Below the pieces are notes generated by a model. That model ran no database searches, was not told where the DNA came from, and worked only from the letters and a program-made list of their open reading frames with translations. DNA of 45,562 nucleotides from Gardnerella vaginalis (lineage in GTDB: Bacteria > Actinomycetota > Actinomycetes > Actinomycetales > Bifidobacteriaceae): contig NZ_KQ961858.1 of assembly GCF_001563665.1 (NCBI RefSeq), forward strand, positions 36,406 to 81,967, written 5' to 3'. Every line of letters begins with the position of its first letter. Positions within the stretch are counted from its first letter, which is position 1. Shown one piece after another: positions 25,573-35,712 of this stretch. A program made the translations under genes and the position numbers.

Positions 25573-26231
25573 TGACATCGCATCCCTCTCAATCCTTGTG
25601 GGCTATACCTGTTGCACAAATGGGTGCTCGTGCTGGTCATAGTATGCATATTGATCGCGCATTTCCTGCTCCAGAGGGTATAGGCGATTGTGTTATTGGT
25701 GTAAAGCCTGGAAGTGATGTTCAAGTTACAGGAGATTTTGATTCTGTTGTAGATGGGCTTATGTTTCAGGGTAGTATTACTGCGACTGTTCATGCAGAAT
25801 GTACGCGTTGCTTAATGCCTTTAAAGCGCGATTGGAAAGTTGATGTTTGCGTGTTCTTTCCATATAAAGATATTACAGAAGTTCAATCTTCTAAGCTAAA
25901 TTCTACGAGAAAAAATGGTGTTAAGGATTCTAAGAGTTCCAATAAGAATAGCATTGAAGATGATTCACAAATATGGGAAGATAACGATGATTCTGGATGC
26001 TCGTATCCATTGGTTGCTGGCGGAGATTTTGCAGATATTGAGGCATTGATTCGAGATACTATGGTAAGCGAATTGCCTTTGCAACCTTTGTGTGAGCCTG
26101 ATTGCTTAGGATTATGTTCTCAATGTGGTGAAAATTTGAATGAACATCCAGAGCATCATCATGATGTTAGTGATATTCGTTTTGCTGCTTTAGAAGGATT
26201 GAAAGAGCAATTAGAAAATAAGGATAAGTAA
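25572..26231 (+). CDS. YceD/DUF177 family protein
   Basis: A 219-residue protein of the DUF177 family, linked in many bacteria to 23S rRNA and 50S assembly and nearly always next to rpmF, as here. It has the family features HAECTRCLMPL and CEPDCLGLCSQCGENLNEH, with Cys residues that could bind zinc. Between them is a lineage-specific Lys/Ser/Asn-rich insert (about residues 111-140). The start overlaps the previous stop by one base (TAATG), so it is translationally coupled to the SepIVA-like gene. Confidence 0.88.
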   Translation: MTSHPSQSLWAIPVAQMGARAGHSMHIDRAFPAPEGIGDCVIGVKPGSDVQVTGDFDSVVDGLMFQGSITATVHAECTRCLMPLKRDWKVDVCVFFPYKDITEVQSSKLNSTRKNGVKDSKSSNKNSIEDDSQIWEDNDDSGCSYPLVAGGDFADIEALIRDTMVSELPLQPLCEPDCLGLCSQCGENLNEHPEHHHDVSDIRFAALEGLKEQLENKDK

Positions 26232-26485
26232 GCAGAAAGCACGCGAAAGCGAGAAAATGAGAATAGCTTAAGTAAGGGAATGTCTTAAGTGATTTTCTAG
26301 GCAATTCTCTAAGTGACTTTCTGTTCTGCAATCTGTGCTGTTTTCTAAGTAATCTTAAGATTAAAATCCAGTAAGATATGTGTAAAAGTATTGTTTTAAA
26401 GCTGTATTTTAATTAAATGTATGGCGCATGCTGTAATATACAGAACGCTTAAGCTCAATCGGTTGAACGAAATAGAGGAAAAATT

Positions 26486-26680
26486 ATGGCACTGCCAAAA
26501 TACAAGACCTCGCGCGCTAACACGCATTCGCGTCGCGCTAATTGGAAAGCGTCTGCCGTGCAGACTGTAACTTGCTCGAATTGCGGTTCGCAGGCATTGT
26601 CTCACATGGCTTGCCCGAATTGCGGTAACTTCCGTGGTCGCGTGTATCGCGAAGCTATCCGCTCGGCACATACCAAGTAG
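26486..26680 (+). CDS. rpmF: 50S ribosomal protein bL32
   Basis: A 64-residue protein with the expected basic N-terminus ([17 protein letters not shown]) and the four-Cys zinc motif CSNCG...CPNCG. AGAGGAA lies just upstream of the ATG. The 254-base gap before it probably holds its own promoter. A terminator follows. Confidence 0.97.
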   Translation: MALPKYKTSRANTHSRRANWKASAVQTVTCSNCGSQALSHMACPNCGNFRGRVYREAIRSAHTK

Positions 26681-26693
26681 GTTGTATTTATGA

Positions 26694-26725
26694 AACCCTG
26701 CCATCGACGGGTGGTAGGGTTTTTC
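26694..26725 (+). terminator. Intrinsic terminator after rpmF
   Basis: AAACCCTGCCA pairs with TGGTAGGGTTT (one mismatch) around a short loop and is followed by a T run (26720-26725). Confidence 0.88.
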
Positions 26726-26854
26726 TTTATTGTGAGTGCTTGAGTGAGTGCTTGAGTGAGTAATTATTTTTTAGTGTTTTAGTTAGTTTTTTTTAGTTAG
26801 TGTTTTACTAGTGTTTTAGTTGGTATTTTCCATAAGCGGGATAGTGAAAGTATT

Positions 26855-27619
26855 ATGAGCCATAAAAATAAAAAAAATAGCGGTGTAATGCATTATGACG
26901 GTGAACCTCATGATGGCGATCCATCTAAGGCTCTTTTAGATGCTTTAGGGACTAGTATTTCTCCAGATCTGTTAGTAGAAGCTTTAACTCATCGTTCGTT
27001 TTCTCATGAGCATCCTGGAACGAGAAATTATGAGCGTTTGGAATTTTTAGGCGATGCAGTTTTGGAATTAGTTTCTACTGAAACGCTTTTTTCTAAGCAC
27101 CCAGATATGAGCGAAGGGCAATTAGCAAAGTTACGTGCTAAAGCTGTTTCTGAGTGGGCTCTTTCTGCTGTTGCTCGTGAAAAATTGCATGTTGGTCCTT
27201 ATATTTTGCTTGGTCGCGGTGAGATGGAGCAGGGTGGTAGTGATAAAGACTCGATTTTATGCGATATTGTTGAGGCTTTGATTGGCGCTACTTTCGTTGA
27301 ACACGGTATTGATGAAGCTAGAGTAGTTGTACACCGTTTGATTGACGACACTTTAGCTGAAGTTCTTACTGAAGGACCTGCTTTAGATTGGAAAACATCG
27401 CTTACTGTTAAGGCTCACGATATGGGATTGCCGGATCCTGAGTATCGTATGGCTGTTTCTGGTCCGGATTTTGCTCCAGTTTTCGAAGCTCGCGCTGTAT
27501 TGCCTTATTCTGATGGAGATGAATTGCTTTCAGAGGGCAGTGGATCAAGTAAACGTAAAGCGCAATTGGCTGCAGCTGAAAAAGCGTGGCATGCACTTGA
27601 TGAGCGTAAAACTAAATAA
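26855..27619 (+). CDS. rnc: Ribonuclease III
   Basis: A 254-residue double-strand RNase that processes rRNA precursors and structured RNAs. The signature NYERLEFLGDAVLELV is complete, and the second acidic site (DIVEALIGATFVEHG) is present. A dsRNA-binding domain occupies the C-terminal third (DWKTSLTVKAHDMG to SSKRKAQLAAAEKAW). The start at 26855 has only a weak ribosome site; a Met nine codons in (MHYDG) is an alternative. The upstream gap (26726-26854) carries degenerate GAGTGCTT and TAGTGTTTTAGT repeats. Confidence 0.95.
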   Translation: MSHKNKKNSGVMHYDGEPHDGDPSKALLDALGTSISPDLLVEALTHRSFSHEHPGTRNYERLEFLGDAVLELVSTETLFSKHPDMSEGQLAKLRAKAVSEWALSAVAREKLHVGPYILLGRGEMEQGGSDKDSILCDIVEALIGATFVEHGIDEARVVVHRLIDDTLAEVLTEGPALDWKTSLTVKAHDMGLPDPEYRMAVSGPDFAPVFEARAVLPYSDGDELLSEGSGSSKRKAQLAAAEKAWHALDERKTK

Positions 27620-27722
27620 TTTTAAACAAAGTAATACGTTTTTTATTCTGTGTTTTGGTTTATTTTGGCAAAATTTGGCGTATCTTATAGAACGTTTTTG
27701 AGTGTTATCGGCGTGTCTTAAC

Positions 27723-27751
27723 TTGCATTAGTCTCGCTCTCGTGGCACAAT
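27723..27751 (+). promoter_or_regulatory. Promoter of the tRNA-Tyr/Thr/Met-rpmG unit
   Basis: TTGCAT (27723-27728), 17-base spacer, CACAAT (27746-27751), about 40 bases before the first tRNA. Confidence 0.5.
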
Positions 27752-27791
27752 AACAAAGTTGCCGTTTGGAGTTATTCCTTACGATAACGTT

Positions 27792-27873
27792 GGCGGGTTA
27801 CCAGAGCGGCCAAATGGGACTGACTGTAAATCAGTTGCTTCGTGCTTCAGTGGTTCAAATCCACTACCCGCCA
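27792..27873 (+). tRNA. tRNA-Tyr (anticodon GTA)
   Basis: An 82-base class II tRNA. GGCGGGT pairs with ACCCGCC, A is the discriminator, and the anticodon loop CTGTAAA gives GTA. Confidence 0.95.
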
Positions 27874-27874
27874 C

Positions 27875-27946
<72 letters not shown>

Positions 27947-27950
27947 CTCT

Positions 27951-28024
27951 GGCGGGGTAGCTCAGCTGGCTAGAGCGTACGACTCATAATCGTAAGGTCA
28001 AGAGTTCGAGTCTCTTCCTCGCTA
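27951..28024 (+). tRNA. tRNA-Met (anticodon CAT)
   Basis: A 74-base tRNA. GGCGGGG pairs with CCTCGCT through two G-U pairs, and the anticodon loop CTCATAA gives CAT. The paired first acceptor position favours elongator over initiator tRNA. A CAT-anticodon Ile tRNA cannot be fully excluded. Confidence 0.9.
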
Positions 28025-28074
28025 CAATGGCCAGCAGGAGTTGGTCAACATACAATATTCTAGAGGTGAACGAA

Positions 28075-28245
28075 ATGGCAAGTAAGAGCGCAGACATCCG
28101 TCCAGGCATTACGCTTGCATGCACGGAGTGCAAGGAGCGTAATTACATCACGACGAAGAATCGTCGTAATACGCCTGATCGTCTTGAGTTGAGCAAGTTC
28201 TGCCCACGTTGTGGTAAGCACACACTTCATCGCGAAACTCGCTAA
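28075..28245 (+). CDS. rpmG: 50S ribosomal protein bL33
   Basis: A 56-residue protein starting [19 protein letters not shown]. The start is fixed by GAGGTGA just upstream, although the frame is open back to 28027 inside tRNA-Met. It has the zinc-type four Cys residues (CTEC...CPRC) and the family landmark [18 protein letters not shown]. Cotranscribed with the three tRNAs. Confidence 0.97.
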   Translation: MASKSADIRPGITLACTECKERNYITTKNRRNTPDRLELSKFCPRCGKHTLHRETR

Positions 28246-28301
28246 GCTTTTAAGTTTTTAGTTGATCGCGTTTTAAGCGTGTCTAGCTTTGAAAGATTTT
28301 A

Positions 28302-28327
28302 CCTCGCTTTTTGCGGGGTTTTCTTTT
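28302..28327 (+). terminator. Intrinsic terminator after rpmG
   Basis: CCTCGC (28302-28307) pairs with GCGGGG (28313-28318, one G-U) around TTTTT and is followed by TTTTCTTTT. Confidence 0.85.
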
Positions 28328-28450
28328 ATCTAAAATCTGAAGTTTAGTTTGTAATTATCTATTTTTACGTGAGTATTACACATTCGTGCATATTATTGTA
28401 TAGAATCATTGACGGACCTGCTATGCAACCTTAAAAGAGAGGAATCGCCC

Positions 28451-28753
28451 GTGAATACCCAATTAGATACCCCTATTAGTGAAAACAAAGCTGTTATAAC
28501 TGTTGTTGGCAAAGACGCAGTTGGCATTATTGCAGGGGTTACAACTCATTTAGCTGACCGTAAAGTGAATGTTTTAACAATATCTCAAACAATAGTAGAC
28601 GGCTTTTTCAATATGATGATGATTGTTGATATTTCGAATATGAGCGTTGAATTTGGTGATCTTGTTTCTAGTTTGGCTTCTCTTGGTGAAAATCTTGGAG
28701 TGCGTATACGCTGCCAGCGTACAGAAATCTTTACAAGCATGCATCGCGTGTGA
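28451..28753 (+). CDS. ACT domain protein (UPF0237 family)
   Basis: A 100-residue single ACT domain (VITVVGKDAVGIIAGVTTHL). It is the type found next to DUF711 proteins in many bacteria and is presumed to bind an amino acid or similar ligand. I chose the GTG at 28451 because AGAGAGGAA lies before it; an in-frame ATG at 28409 has no ribosome site. The DUF711 gene follows after 30 bases, so they form one unit. The ligand is unknown. Confidence 0.88.
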   Translation: MNTQLDTPISENKAVITVVGKDAVGIIAGVTTHLADRKVNVLTISQTIVDGFFNMMMIVDISNMSVEFGDLVSSLASLGENLGVRIRCQRTEIFTSMHRV

Positions 28754-28783
28754 TAGGAACATCTTTATTAAAGGGGAATTGCC

Positions 28784-30148
28784 ATGTTAAATATGATGGA
28801 AGTTCGCGAAACTAACACCATGATTGAGCAGGAAAAGTTAGATGTTCGCACTATCACTATGGGAATCAATCTTCTTGATTGTGCTTCGTCTAATTTGAAT
28901 GAAGTTTGCGAGAATGTATATAAAAAAATCACAACTTTAGCTAAAGATCTTGTTTCTACTGGTAAAGCTATAGAACGCGATTATGGTATACCGATTGTAA
29001 ATAAGAGAATTACTGTAACTCCTATATCTTTGGTTGGATCTTCTGCGTGCAAAACTCCTGAAGATTTTGTTAAAATTGCGCATGCATTAGATAAAGCTGC
29101 TAAAGAAGTTGGTGTTGATTTAATAGGTGGTTATTCTGCTTTACCTGCAAAATCAATGACGAATGCAGATCGCATGTTAATTGAATCATTACCTAAAGCG
29201 CTTTGTGAAACGGATATTGTTTGTTCTTCTGCTAACGTTGGCTCTACTCGTACAGGCATTGATATGAATTGCGTTAATTTGCTTGGGCGAGTGATTCGAG
29301 ATATTGCAATAGCTACAAAAGACAATGATTCTTATGGATGCGTTAAGTTTGTTGCTTTTTGTAATGCTCCAGACGATAATCCGTTTATGGCTGGTGGTTT
29401 CCATGGAGTTACAGAAGGCGATGCTGTTATTAACGTTGGCGTTTCGGGGCCGGGAGTTGTTTCTAGAGCTTTAGATGAAGCGCGTGGAAAAGATTTTGCA
29501 TTTTTGTGTGAAACTATTAAGCGTACAGCTTTTAAGATTACTAGAGTTGGACAGTTAGTTGCTCAAGAAGCTTCGCATCGTCTTAATGTTCCTTTTGGAA
29601 TAATTGATTTGTCACTTGCTCCAACTCCTGCAGTTGGTGATTCTGTTGGTGAAGTTCTAGAAAAAATTGGTTTATCTCAGGTTGGTGCTCCTGGAACTAC
29701 AGCTGCTCTAGCTCTGCTTAACGATCAAGTTAAGAAGGGCGGAATTATGGCAAGTAGTTATGTTGGAGGTCTTTCTGGAGCTTTTATACCAGTTTCTGAA
29801 GATGCGAATATGATTTCTGCTGCAAAGTCTGGATGCTTAACTATCGAAAAGCTTGAAGCTATGACGTGTGTATGCTCTGTTGGGCTTGATATGATTGCGA
29901 TTCCTGGAGAAACTAGTGCGTCTACAATTTCCGGAATGATTGCAGATGAATCTGCTATTGGTATGATAAATCAGAAAACTACAGCAGTTCGTATTATTCC
30001 AGTGATTGGTAAAACTGTGGGAGATATGGCGAACTTTGGCGGTTTGATGGGGTATGCGCCTATTATGCCTGTTAATAACGCTTCTTGCGAAGAGTTTGTT
30101 AATCGTGGCGGACGTATTCCTGCTCCTGTTCATAGTTTTAAGAATTAG
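28784..30148 (+). CDS. DUF711/UPF0210 family (PFL-like) protein
   Basis: A 454-residue conserved protein, DUF711/UPF0210. Glycine-rich conserved blocks are present ([20 protein letters not shown] as landmark near residue 215, and [20 protein letters not shown] near 304). The biochemical role of the family is not established as far as I know; it resembles glycyl-radical/PFL-fold proteins structurally. The invariant pairing with the ACT protein suggests ligand-controlled activity. The ATG at 28784 follows AAAGGGG at good spacing. Confidence 0.87.
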   Translation: MLNMMEVRETNTMIEQEKLDVRTITMGINLLDCASSNLNEVCENVYKKITTLAKDLVSTGKAIERDYGIPIVNKRITVTPISLVGSSACKTPEDFVKIAHALDKAAKEVGVDLIGGYSALPAKSMTNADRMLIESLPKALCETDIVCSSANVGSTRTGIDMNCVNLLGRVIRDIAIATKDNDSYGCVKFVAFCNAPDDNPFMAGGFHGVTEGDAVINVGVSGPGVVSRALDEARGKDFAFLCETIKRTAFKITRVGQLVAQEASHRLNVPFGIIDLSLAPTPAVGDSVGEVLEKIGLSQVGAPGTTAALALLNDQVKKGGIMASSYVGGLSGAFIPVSEDANMISAAKSGCLTIEKLEAMTCVCSVGLDMIAIPGETSASTISGMIADESAIGMINQKTTAVRIIPVIGKTVGDMANFGGLMGYAPIMPVNNASCEEFVNRGGRIPAPVHSFKN

Positions 30149-30227
30149 TTTTGGCTTAATACTTAGGTTTGTGGATTTGCAAAGCTACAGAATTAAATAA
30201 ACTTAGAATAATCAATAAGAGGTAATA

Positions 30228-30941
30228 ATGACGCGTGAAACATCTGAAAATCAGCATGTAGATGAGAATAATGATTGCAATATTTGTAATTCATCTTCTG
30301 AGCAGTTGAAAAATCAAGATAGTGTATCTCGCGTACAACAAATGTATGAATATGGGTATAGAAAATCGGATTATGGCCCAGATGAGTTAGTTACAGATGC
30401 GCATGGTAATCCTATTAGTGTTGTTGACGCTATGCTTAGTGCTGATGATGCTGCGCGTAAAGAAACTCATACTCCTCATTTGTGTTTTTACTCTCCTAGG
30501 ATTCCTGGAAATACTGGTTCAGCGATTCGTTTATGTGCTGTAACTGGCACTATTTTGCACTTGGTTGAGCCTTTAGGGTTTAATCTGCACGATACTAAAT
30601 TGCGCCGCGCTGGATTAGATTATCACGATATGGCTCATGTTGTGATTCATCCAGATTTCAATAATCTTGTGGAATCTATGCCAAATTCGCGCATAATCGC
30701 GTTTACTGCAAATGCTACTAAGCTTTATACGGATATTGAATATAAGCCTAATGATATTTTGCTTTTTGGTCCTGAGCCTGGAGATATTCCTGATCCTATG
30801 GATATTATGGCAGGTCCTCATGTTGCGCAGCAAGTTCGTTTGCCTATGCGACCTGCTTTGAGGAGCTTGAATTTAGCTAATTGCGCATCTATTGCTGTTT
30901 ATGAAGCATGGCGTCAGCTAAATTTTGCTGGTGGGAAGTAA
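30228..30941 (+). CDS. tRNA (cytidine/uridine-34 2'-O) methyltransferase, TrmL-like
   Basis: A 237-residue SPOUT methyltransferase. The catalytic domain (about residues 83-235) closely follows TrmL: RIPGNTGSAIRLCAVTG, EPLGFNLHDTKLRRAGLDYH, LLFGPEPGDIP, RSLNLANCASIAVYEAWRQL. It would methylate the wobble ribose in certain tRNA-Leu. In the cofactor loop FGPEPGDIP differs slightly from the usual FGPETxGLP. The first ~80 residues are an acidic extension not found in E. coli TrmL. AAGAGG precedes the ATG. Confidence 0.88.
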   Translation: MTRETSENQHVDENNDCNICNSSSEQLKNQDSVSRVQQMYEYGYRKSDYGPDELVTDAHGNPISVVDAMLSADDAARKETHTPHLCFYSPRIPGNTGSAIRLCAVTGTILHLVEPLGFNLHDTKLRRAGLDYHDMAHVVIHPDFNNLVESMPNSRIIAFTANATKLYTDIEYKPNDILLFGPEPGDIPDPMDIMAGPHVAQQVRLPMRPALRSLNLANCASIAVYEAWRQLNFAGGK

Positions 30942-30989
30942 GCTTTATAAGATATTTATATTTCAATTCATGCGTTACAATGCACTAGA

Positions 30990-31781
30990 ATGGACATTAT
31001 GACCAAACAATCGCAGCGATTTACTAGAGATACTAGACGAACTAAGAAACGCGTTATGAGCGAATCTGAAAAGCATGCTATGTATGTTCGCCGTAGAATT
31101 TTTGTTGGCGTGATTGCATCGTTTGTGCTAGTTATTGCGTGTTTTTGTGTCTTTAGCATCGCTAAGGGCATTTCAGATTTAAGTGGTGGGCTTTTTTCAT
31201 TTCATGAAGTAAATATTTCGCGTAAAAGCGTGCCTGATCCTCGGCCTGCAAGTTTAACACGTGATTGTACATCTCAAGATTTGCGTTTAGAGCTTTCTTC
31301 TAAGAATCAAAATGTTTCTATGGGTGGAAGTCTTGATTTTACTGCTCGAATTATTTTCGTAGGTAAAGGTTCTTGCTTAGTTGATGCGTCTAATAATAGT
31401 CTTGTTATGGCTATTAGCGATACGAATTCGTCCGATACTTCAAAAGACAAATCTGAAGATAATTCTGACAAAGGGACGACTGAAAATTCCGATAAAAATT
31501 CTGAAGATTTATCTAAAAATTCTGATAAAAATTCTGACGAAGAAAATAAAAATGATATATGGCGTTCAGATGTTTGTGTTGCGCCTAGTAAGCCGTTGCT
31601 TATGACTCAAGGCGATCATTTTGACGAAAAGTTTACATGGGATACGAATGCAACTCGAGGTGTTGGCTGCACTGAAAAGGATAATATGCCAAAAGTTGAT
31701 CGTGGATCTTATCTTGTTAGACTTTATCATAAAAATATTTCTGGATTACATAGCGATTCTTTAGTCGTAAATGTTAAATAG
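30990..31781 (+). CDS. Unrecognised membrane-anchored protein
   Basis: A 263-residue protein I do not recognise. A basic N-terminal tail (1-37) is followed by a single membrane segment (about 38-60, FVGVIASFVLVIACFCVF) and an outer domain. Outside are four Cys residues (near positions 90, 132, 195, 228) and a Ser/Asp/Lys-rich stretch (about 147-187) of DKNSED-type repeats. It probably faces the cell wall. It has no ribosome site; TACAAT (30976-30981) eight bases before the ATG hints at a leaderless mRNA. It is followed by rpoB after a 232-base gap. Confidence 0.7.
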   Translation: MDIMTKQSQRFTRDTRRTKKRVMSESEKHAMYVRRRIFVGVIASFVLVIACFCVFSIAKGISDLSGGLFSFHEVNISRKSVPDPRPASLTRDCTSQDLRLELSSKNQNVSMGGSLDFTARIIFVGKGSCLVDASNNSLVMAISDTNSSDTSKDKSEDNSDKGTTENSDKNSEDLSKNSDKNSDEENKNDIWRSDVCVAPSKPLLMTQGDHFDEKFTWDTNATRGVGCTEKDNMPKVDRGSYLVRLYHKNISGLHSDSLVVNVK

Positions 31782-32013
31782 CATGCCGACACGCCGCTAA
31801 AAATACTGGAAAATAGTCTTAATGTATCTATAAAATAGAAGGTCTGTATACGGTGTGTCATATAGCGGGCATACTGAATAAGTCGATGAAGCGCCCGCAG
31901 TTGCACATCAATTCTATGGCGTGTTTTTGCGCTTTTGCTTCTTGGCTTTTCAGAGTTCACGCATGCACTTACATGTGTATGCATAGGTAATAGCGAACGA
32001 TAAGGAACGTCCA
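31782..32013 (+). promoter_or_regulatory. rpoB leader region
   Basis: A 232-base gap before rpoB. It includes an AT-rich TATAAAAT (around 31828) that may be a -10 element, and GCGGGC (31865-31870) pairing with GCCCGC (31893-31898). No attenuator with a T run is apparent. AAGGAA at 32002-32007 is the rpoB ribosome site. Confidence 0.35.
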
Positions 32014-35000
32014 TTGGCTGCTGAACAAGCTACGACGAGCACCACTAAAGTCATCGCGCGTGCTGACGAACACGACATTAAGTTGCATAAAGCGTCAGAT
32101 CGTGTGAATTTTGGCTCAATTTGTGAGCCTATCGATGTGCCATACCTTCTTGGTGTGCAAACCGACAGCTTTGATTGGTTGATCGGTTCAGATCGCTGGA
32201 AGAAGCGCGTTGAAGAAGACGAAGCAAATGGTACTCACACAGTGCCTCATATTTCTGGTTTAGATGAAGTATTCCAGGAAATTTCCCCTATTGAGAACTT
32301 CGCTCAAACTATGAGCTTAACGTTCTCAGATCCATATTTTGAAGAACCACGTCATACAGTGTTAGAGTGCAAAGAGAAGGATTACACTTATTCTGCTCCT
32401 TTGTATGTGAATGCTGAATTTGAAAACGGTGAAACTGGCGAAATTAAAAGTCAGACTGTTTTCATGGGTGATTTTCCATTGCAAACTCCACACGGTACTT
32501 TCATTATTGGTGGTACTGAGCGTGTGATTGTTTCGCAATTGGTCCGTTCACCAGGCGTGTATTTTGATTGCACTCAAGATCGCGCTTCCGATAAAGATGT
32601 TTACGGTGCGAAGATTATTCCAAGCCGTGGTGCATGGTTGGAATTTGAGATAGATAAGCGTGATTTCCTTGGAGTTAGAGTAGATCGCAAACGTAAGCAG
32701 TCTGCAATCGTATTCTTAATGGCAATCGGCATGACTAAGCCTGAAATCGCTGAAGCTTTCAAGGGATATCCTTTGGTGCTTGATGCGCTTGATAAGGAAG
32801 TTATTGAAACTCAGGATGAAGCATTAACTGATTTGTATCGTAAGATTCGTCCTGCAGATACAGCAACTCCAGAAGCTGGTCATACTTTGCTTGACTCCTT
32901 CTATTTCAATACTAAGCGTTACGATTTGGCTCGCGTTGGCCGTTATAAGATTAACCGTAAGCTTGGTTTGGAAGCTGATTACAATGACCGTAGCTTGAAT
33001 CGCGAAGACATCATTGCAACTATTAAGTACTTAGTTACTTTGCACGCTAATGCTACTGCTAAGAGTTCTGCTTTGAAAGCCACTAACCCTGCAGATAAAG
33101 CTGCTGCTTTGGCTCAAAGTGAGCAGACATTCCCAGGAAAGCGCAATGGCGAAGACGTGCAATTGCGTGTGGAAGTTGACGATATTGATCACTTCGGTAA
33201 TCGCCGTATTCGTCAAGTTGGCGAGTTGGTACAAAATCAGCTTCGTACTGGTTTAAGCCGTATGGAACGCGTTGTGCGAGAACGTATGACTACTCAAGAT
33301 GCTGAAGCTATTACTCCACAGTCGTTGATTAACATTCGTCCAGTAAACGCGACTATTAAAGAATTCTTCGGAACTTCCAAGTTAAGTCAGTTTATGGATC
33401 AAAACAATCCATTAGCAGGCGTTACTAATAAGCGCCGTCTTTCTGCGCTTGGTCCTGGTGGTCTTTCTCCAGATCGTGCTTCTATGGAAGTTAGAGATGT
33501 TCACCCATCTCACTTTGGACGTATGTGCCCAATTGAATCTCCTGAAGGTCCAAACATTGGTCTTATTGGTTCTTTGGCAACATTTGGTCGCATCAATCCA
33601 TTCGGTTTCATTGAAACTCCGTACCGCAAGGTTGTGAACGGTCACGTTACTGATGAAGTCGAATATATGACTGCAGATCGTGAAGCGGATCACGTTATTG
33701 CACAAGCTAATCAGGAACTTGATGAAAACGGTAACTTCGTAGGCACTCAGGCACTTGCTCGAGTGGACGAAGAAGAAGCAGTCGATGTTCCTGTAAGCAC
33801 TGTTGACTACATGGATGTTTCTCCACGTCAGATGGTTTCCTTGGGTGCTTCTTTGATTCCATTCTTGGAGCATGATGAAGGTCACCGTGCTTTGATGGGT
33901 ACTAACATGCAGCGTCAGGCTGTTCCGCTTATTAAGTCTGAGCGACCACTTGTAGGTACAGGTTCTGAATGGCGTGCAGCTGTGGATTCTGGTGACGTAA
34001 TCTTGGCAGAAAAGCCGGGTGTTGTTACATATGTTTCTGCAGATATTATTCGCGTTATGAACGATGACGGAACTCAATCAAGCTACAAGCTTTCTAAGTT
34101 CCAGCGTTCTAATCAAACTACTTGCTACAATCAAGTTCCACTTATTAAAGATGGCGAACGCGTTGAAGCAGGAACAGTTTTGGCTGATGGTCCTGCAACA
34201 GATAAGGGTGAGCTTGCTCTGGGTAAGAATTTGCTTGTTGCATTCATGCCTTGGAACGGTTACAACTACGAGGATGCTGTTATTATTTCGCAGCGTTTAG
34301 TGCAAGACGATACGCTTTCATCAATTCATATTGAAGAATATGAGATTGATGCTCGCGAAACAAAGCTTGGCTCTGAAGAGATTACACGCGATTTGCCAAA
34401 TGTTGGCGAAGATGCTATTGCAAATCTTGATGAGCGCGGCATTATTCGCATCGGTGCTGAAGTTGAAGCCGGCGATATTTTGGTTGGTAAGGTAACTCCT
34501 AAGGGTGAAACTGAGCTTACTCCAGAAGAGCGTTTGCTTCGTGCAATCTTCGGCGAAAAGAGCCGTGAAGTTCGTGATACTTCTTTGCGTGTGCCACACG
34601 GTGAAACTGGTACTGTTATTGCAGTTAAAGAAATCACTCGTGAAGATGCTGAAGATGATGGCGATGAGCTTCCAAATGGCGTAAATCAAATGATTCGCGT
34701 TTATATTGCGCAGCATCGTAAGATTACGCAGGGAGATAAGCTTTCAGGTCGTCACGGCAACAAGGGTGTTATTTCTCGAATCTTGCCAGAAGAAGATATG
34801 CCATTCTTGGCTGATGGTACTCCAATTGACATCATGTTAAATCCGTTGGGCGTTCCTTCTCGAATGAACTTGGGTCAGGTACTTGAGCTTCACTTAGGTT
34901 GGATTGCTCACGCTGGTTGGGATATCAATTTGGATCCAGATCTAGAAGCAGCTTGGAAGAAGTATGTTCCGCAAGGAGCAGAGCATGGCGATCCTGGAAC

Positions 35001-35649
35001 TCCAGTTGCAACACCAGTGTTTGATGGCGTTCGTCCAGATACTTTGAAGGGATTGCTTAGCACAACTTTGAAGGATGCTGATGGAAATAAGCTTGTTGGT
35101 TCAGATGGTAAAGCAGTGCTTTACGATGGACGTACTGGTGAGCCTTTCACTAAGCCAATTTCTGTTGGTTACATGTATATCTTAAAGTTGCATCATTTGG
35201 TTGATGATAAGATTCACGCTCGTTCTACTGGTCCTTACTCTATGATTACTCAGCAGCCGTTGGGCGGTAAAGCTCAGTTCGGTGGCCAGCGCTTCGGAGA
35301 AATGGAAGTTTGGGCGCTTGAGGCTTATGGTGCTTCGTACACATTGCACGAAATGATGACTACTAAGTCTGATGATGTTTCGGGTCGTGTGCGCGTGTAT
35401 GGTGCAATCGTGAAGGGTCAGAATTTGCCTCCTGCAGGTATTCCTGAATCCTTCAAGGTGCTTCTTAAGGAAATGCAGTCGCTCTCCTTGAATGTTGAAG
35501 TGTTAAACGCTGATGGCGTTGCAATTGACATGAAGGATGAAGAAGACGATCCTGTTTCGTCCTCGGATGATTTGGGCTTTAATATTGGCGCAAGACCAGA
35601 TTCTTCTGCCAAGGAAGATCAAATCATTTCTGAGCCGGAATATCAGTGA
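32014..35649 (+). CDS. rpoB: RNA polymerase beta subunit
   Basis: A 1211-residue beta subunit of RNA polymerase. I use the TTG at 32014 with AAGGAA six bases upstream; no closer ATG fits. The rifampicin region is clear: [20 protein letters not shown]. Other landmarks are [61 protein letters not shown] and [23 protein letters not shown] (landmark near residue 1089). The residue matching E. coli His526 is Asn (codon at 33427-33429), which differs from most bacteria and is linked to altered rifamycin binding. rpoC follows after 63 bases. Confidence 0.98.
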   Translation: MAAEQATTSTTKVIARADEHDIKLHKASDRVNFGSICEPIDVPYLLGVQTDSFDWLIGSDRWKKRVEEDEANGTHTVPHISGLDEVFQEISPIENFAQTMSLTFSDPYFEEPRHTVLECKEKDYTYSAPLYVNAEFENGETGEIKSQTVFMGDFPLQTPHGTFIIGGTERVIVSQLVRSPGVYFDCTQDRASDKDVYGAKIIPSRGAWLEFEIDKRDFLGVRVDRKRKQSAIVFLMAIGMTKPEIAEAFKGYPLVLDALDKEVIETQDEALTDLYRKIRPADTATPEAGHTLLDSFYFNTKRYDLARVGRYKINRKLGLEADYNDRSLNREDIIATIKYLVTLHANATAKSSALKATNPADKAAALAQSEQTFPGKRNGEDVQLRVEVDDIDHFGNRRIRQVGELVQNQLRTGLSRMERVVRERMTTQDAEAITPQSLINIRPVNATIKEFFGTSKLSQFMDQNNPLAGVTNKRRLSALGPGGLSPDRASMEVRDVHPSHFGRMCPIESPEGPNIGLIGSLATFGRINPFGFIETPYRKVVNGHVTDEVEYMTADREADHVIAQANQELDENGNFVGTQALARVDEEEAVDVPVSTVDYMDVSPRQMVSLGASLIPFLEHDEGHRALMGTNMQRQAVPLIKSERPLVGTGSEWRAAVDSGDVILAEKPGVVTYVSADIIRVMNDDGTQSSYKLSKFQRSNQTTCYNQVPLIKDGERVEAGTVLADGPATDKGELALGKNLLVAFMPWNGYNYEDAVIISQRLVQDDTLSSIHIEEYEIDARETKLGSEEITRDLPNVGEDAIANLDERGIIRIGAEVEAGDILVGKVTPKGETELTPEERLLRAIFGEKSREVRDTSLRVPHGETGTVIAVKEITREDAEDDGDELPNGVNQMIRVYIAQHRKITQGDKLSGRHGNKGVISRILPEEDMPFLADGTPIDIMLNPLGVPSRMNLGQVLELHLGWIAHAGWDINLDPDLEAAWKKYVPQGAEHGDPGTPVATPVFDGVRPDTLKGLLSTTLKDADGNKLVGSDGKAVLYDGRTGEPFTKPISVGYMYILKLHHLVDDKIHARSTGPYSMITQQPLGGKAQFGGQRFGEMEVWALEAYGASYTLHEMMTTKSDDVSGRVRVYGAIVKGQNLPPAGIPESFKVLLKEMQSLSLNVEVLNADGVAIDMKDEEDDPVSSSDDLGFNIGARPDSSAKEDQIISEPEYQ

Positions 35650-35712
35650 TCGGCTATAGCCGCACTTATGTGATAGTAAAACGTTAAAAATTTCACAGAC
35701 AGGACAATAAGA

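Noticed and set aside
33412..34077. 221-codon minus-strand frame inside rpoB
   Set aside because: It is a shadow of the highly expressed rpoB coding strand with no domain.
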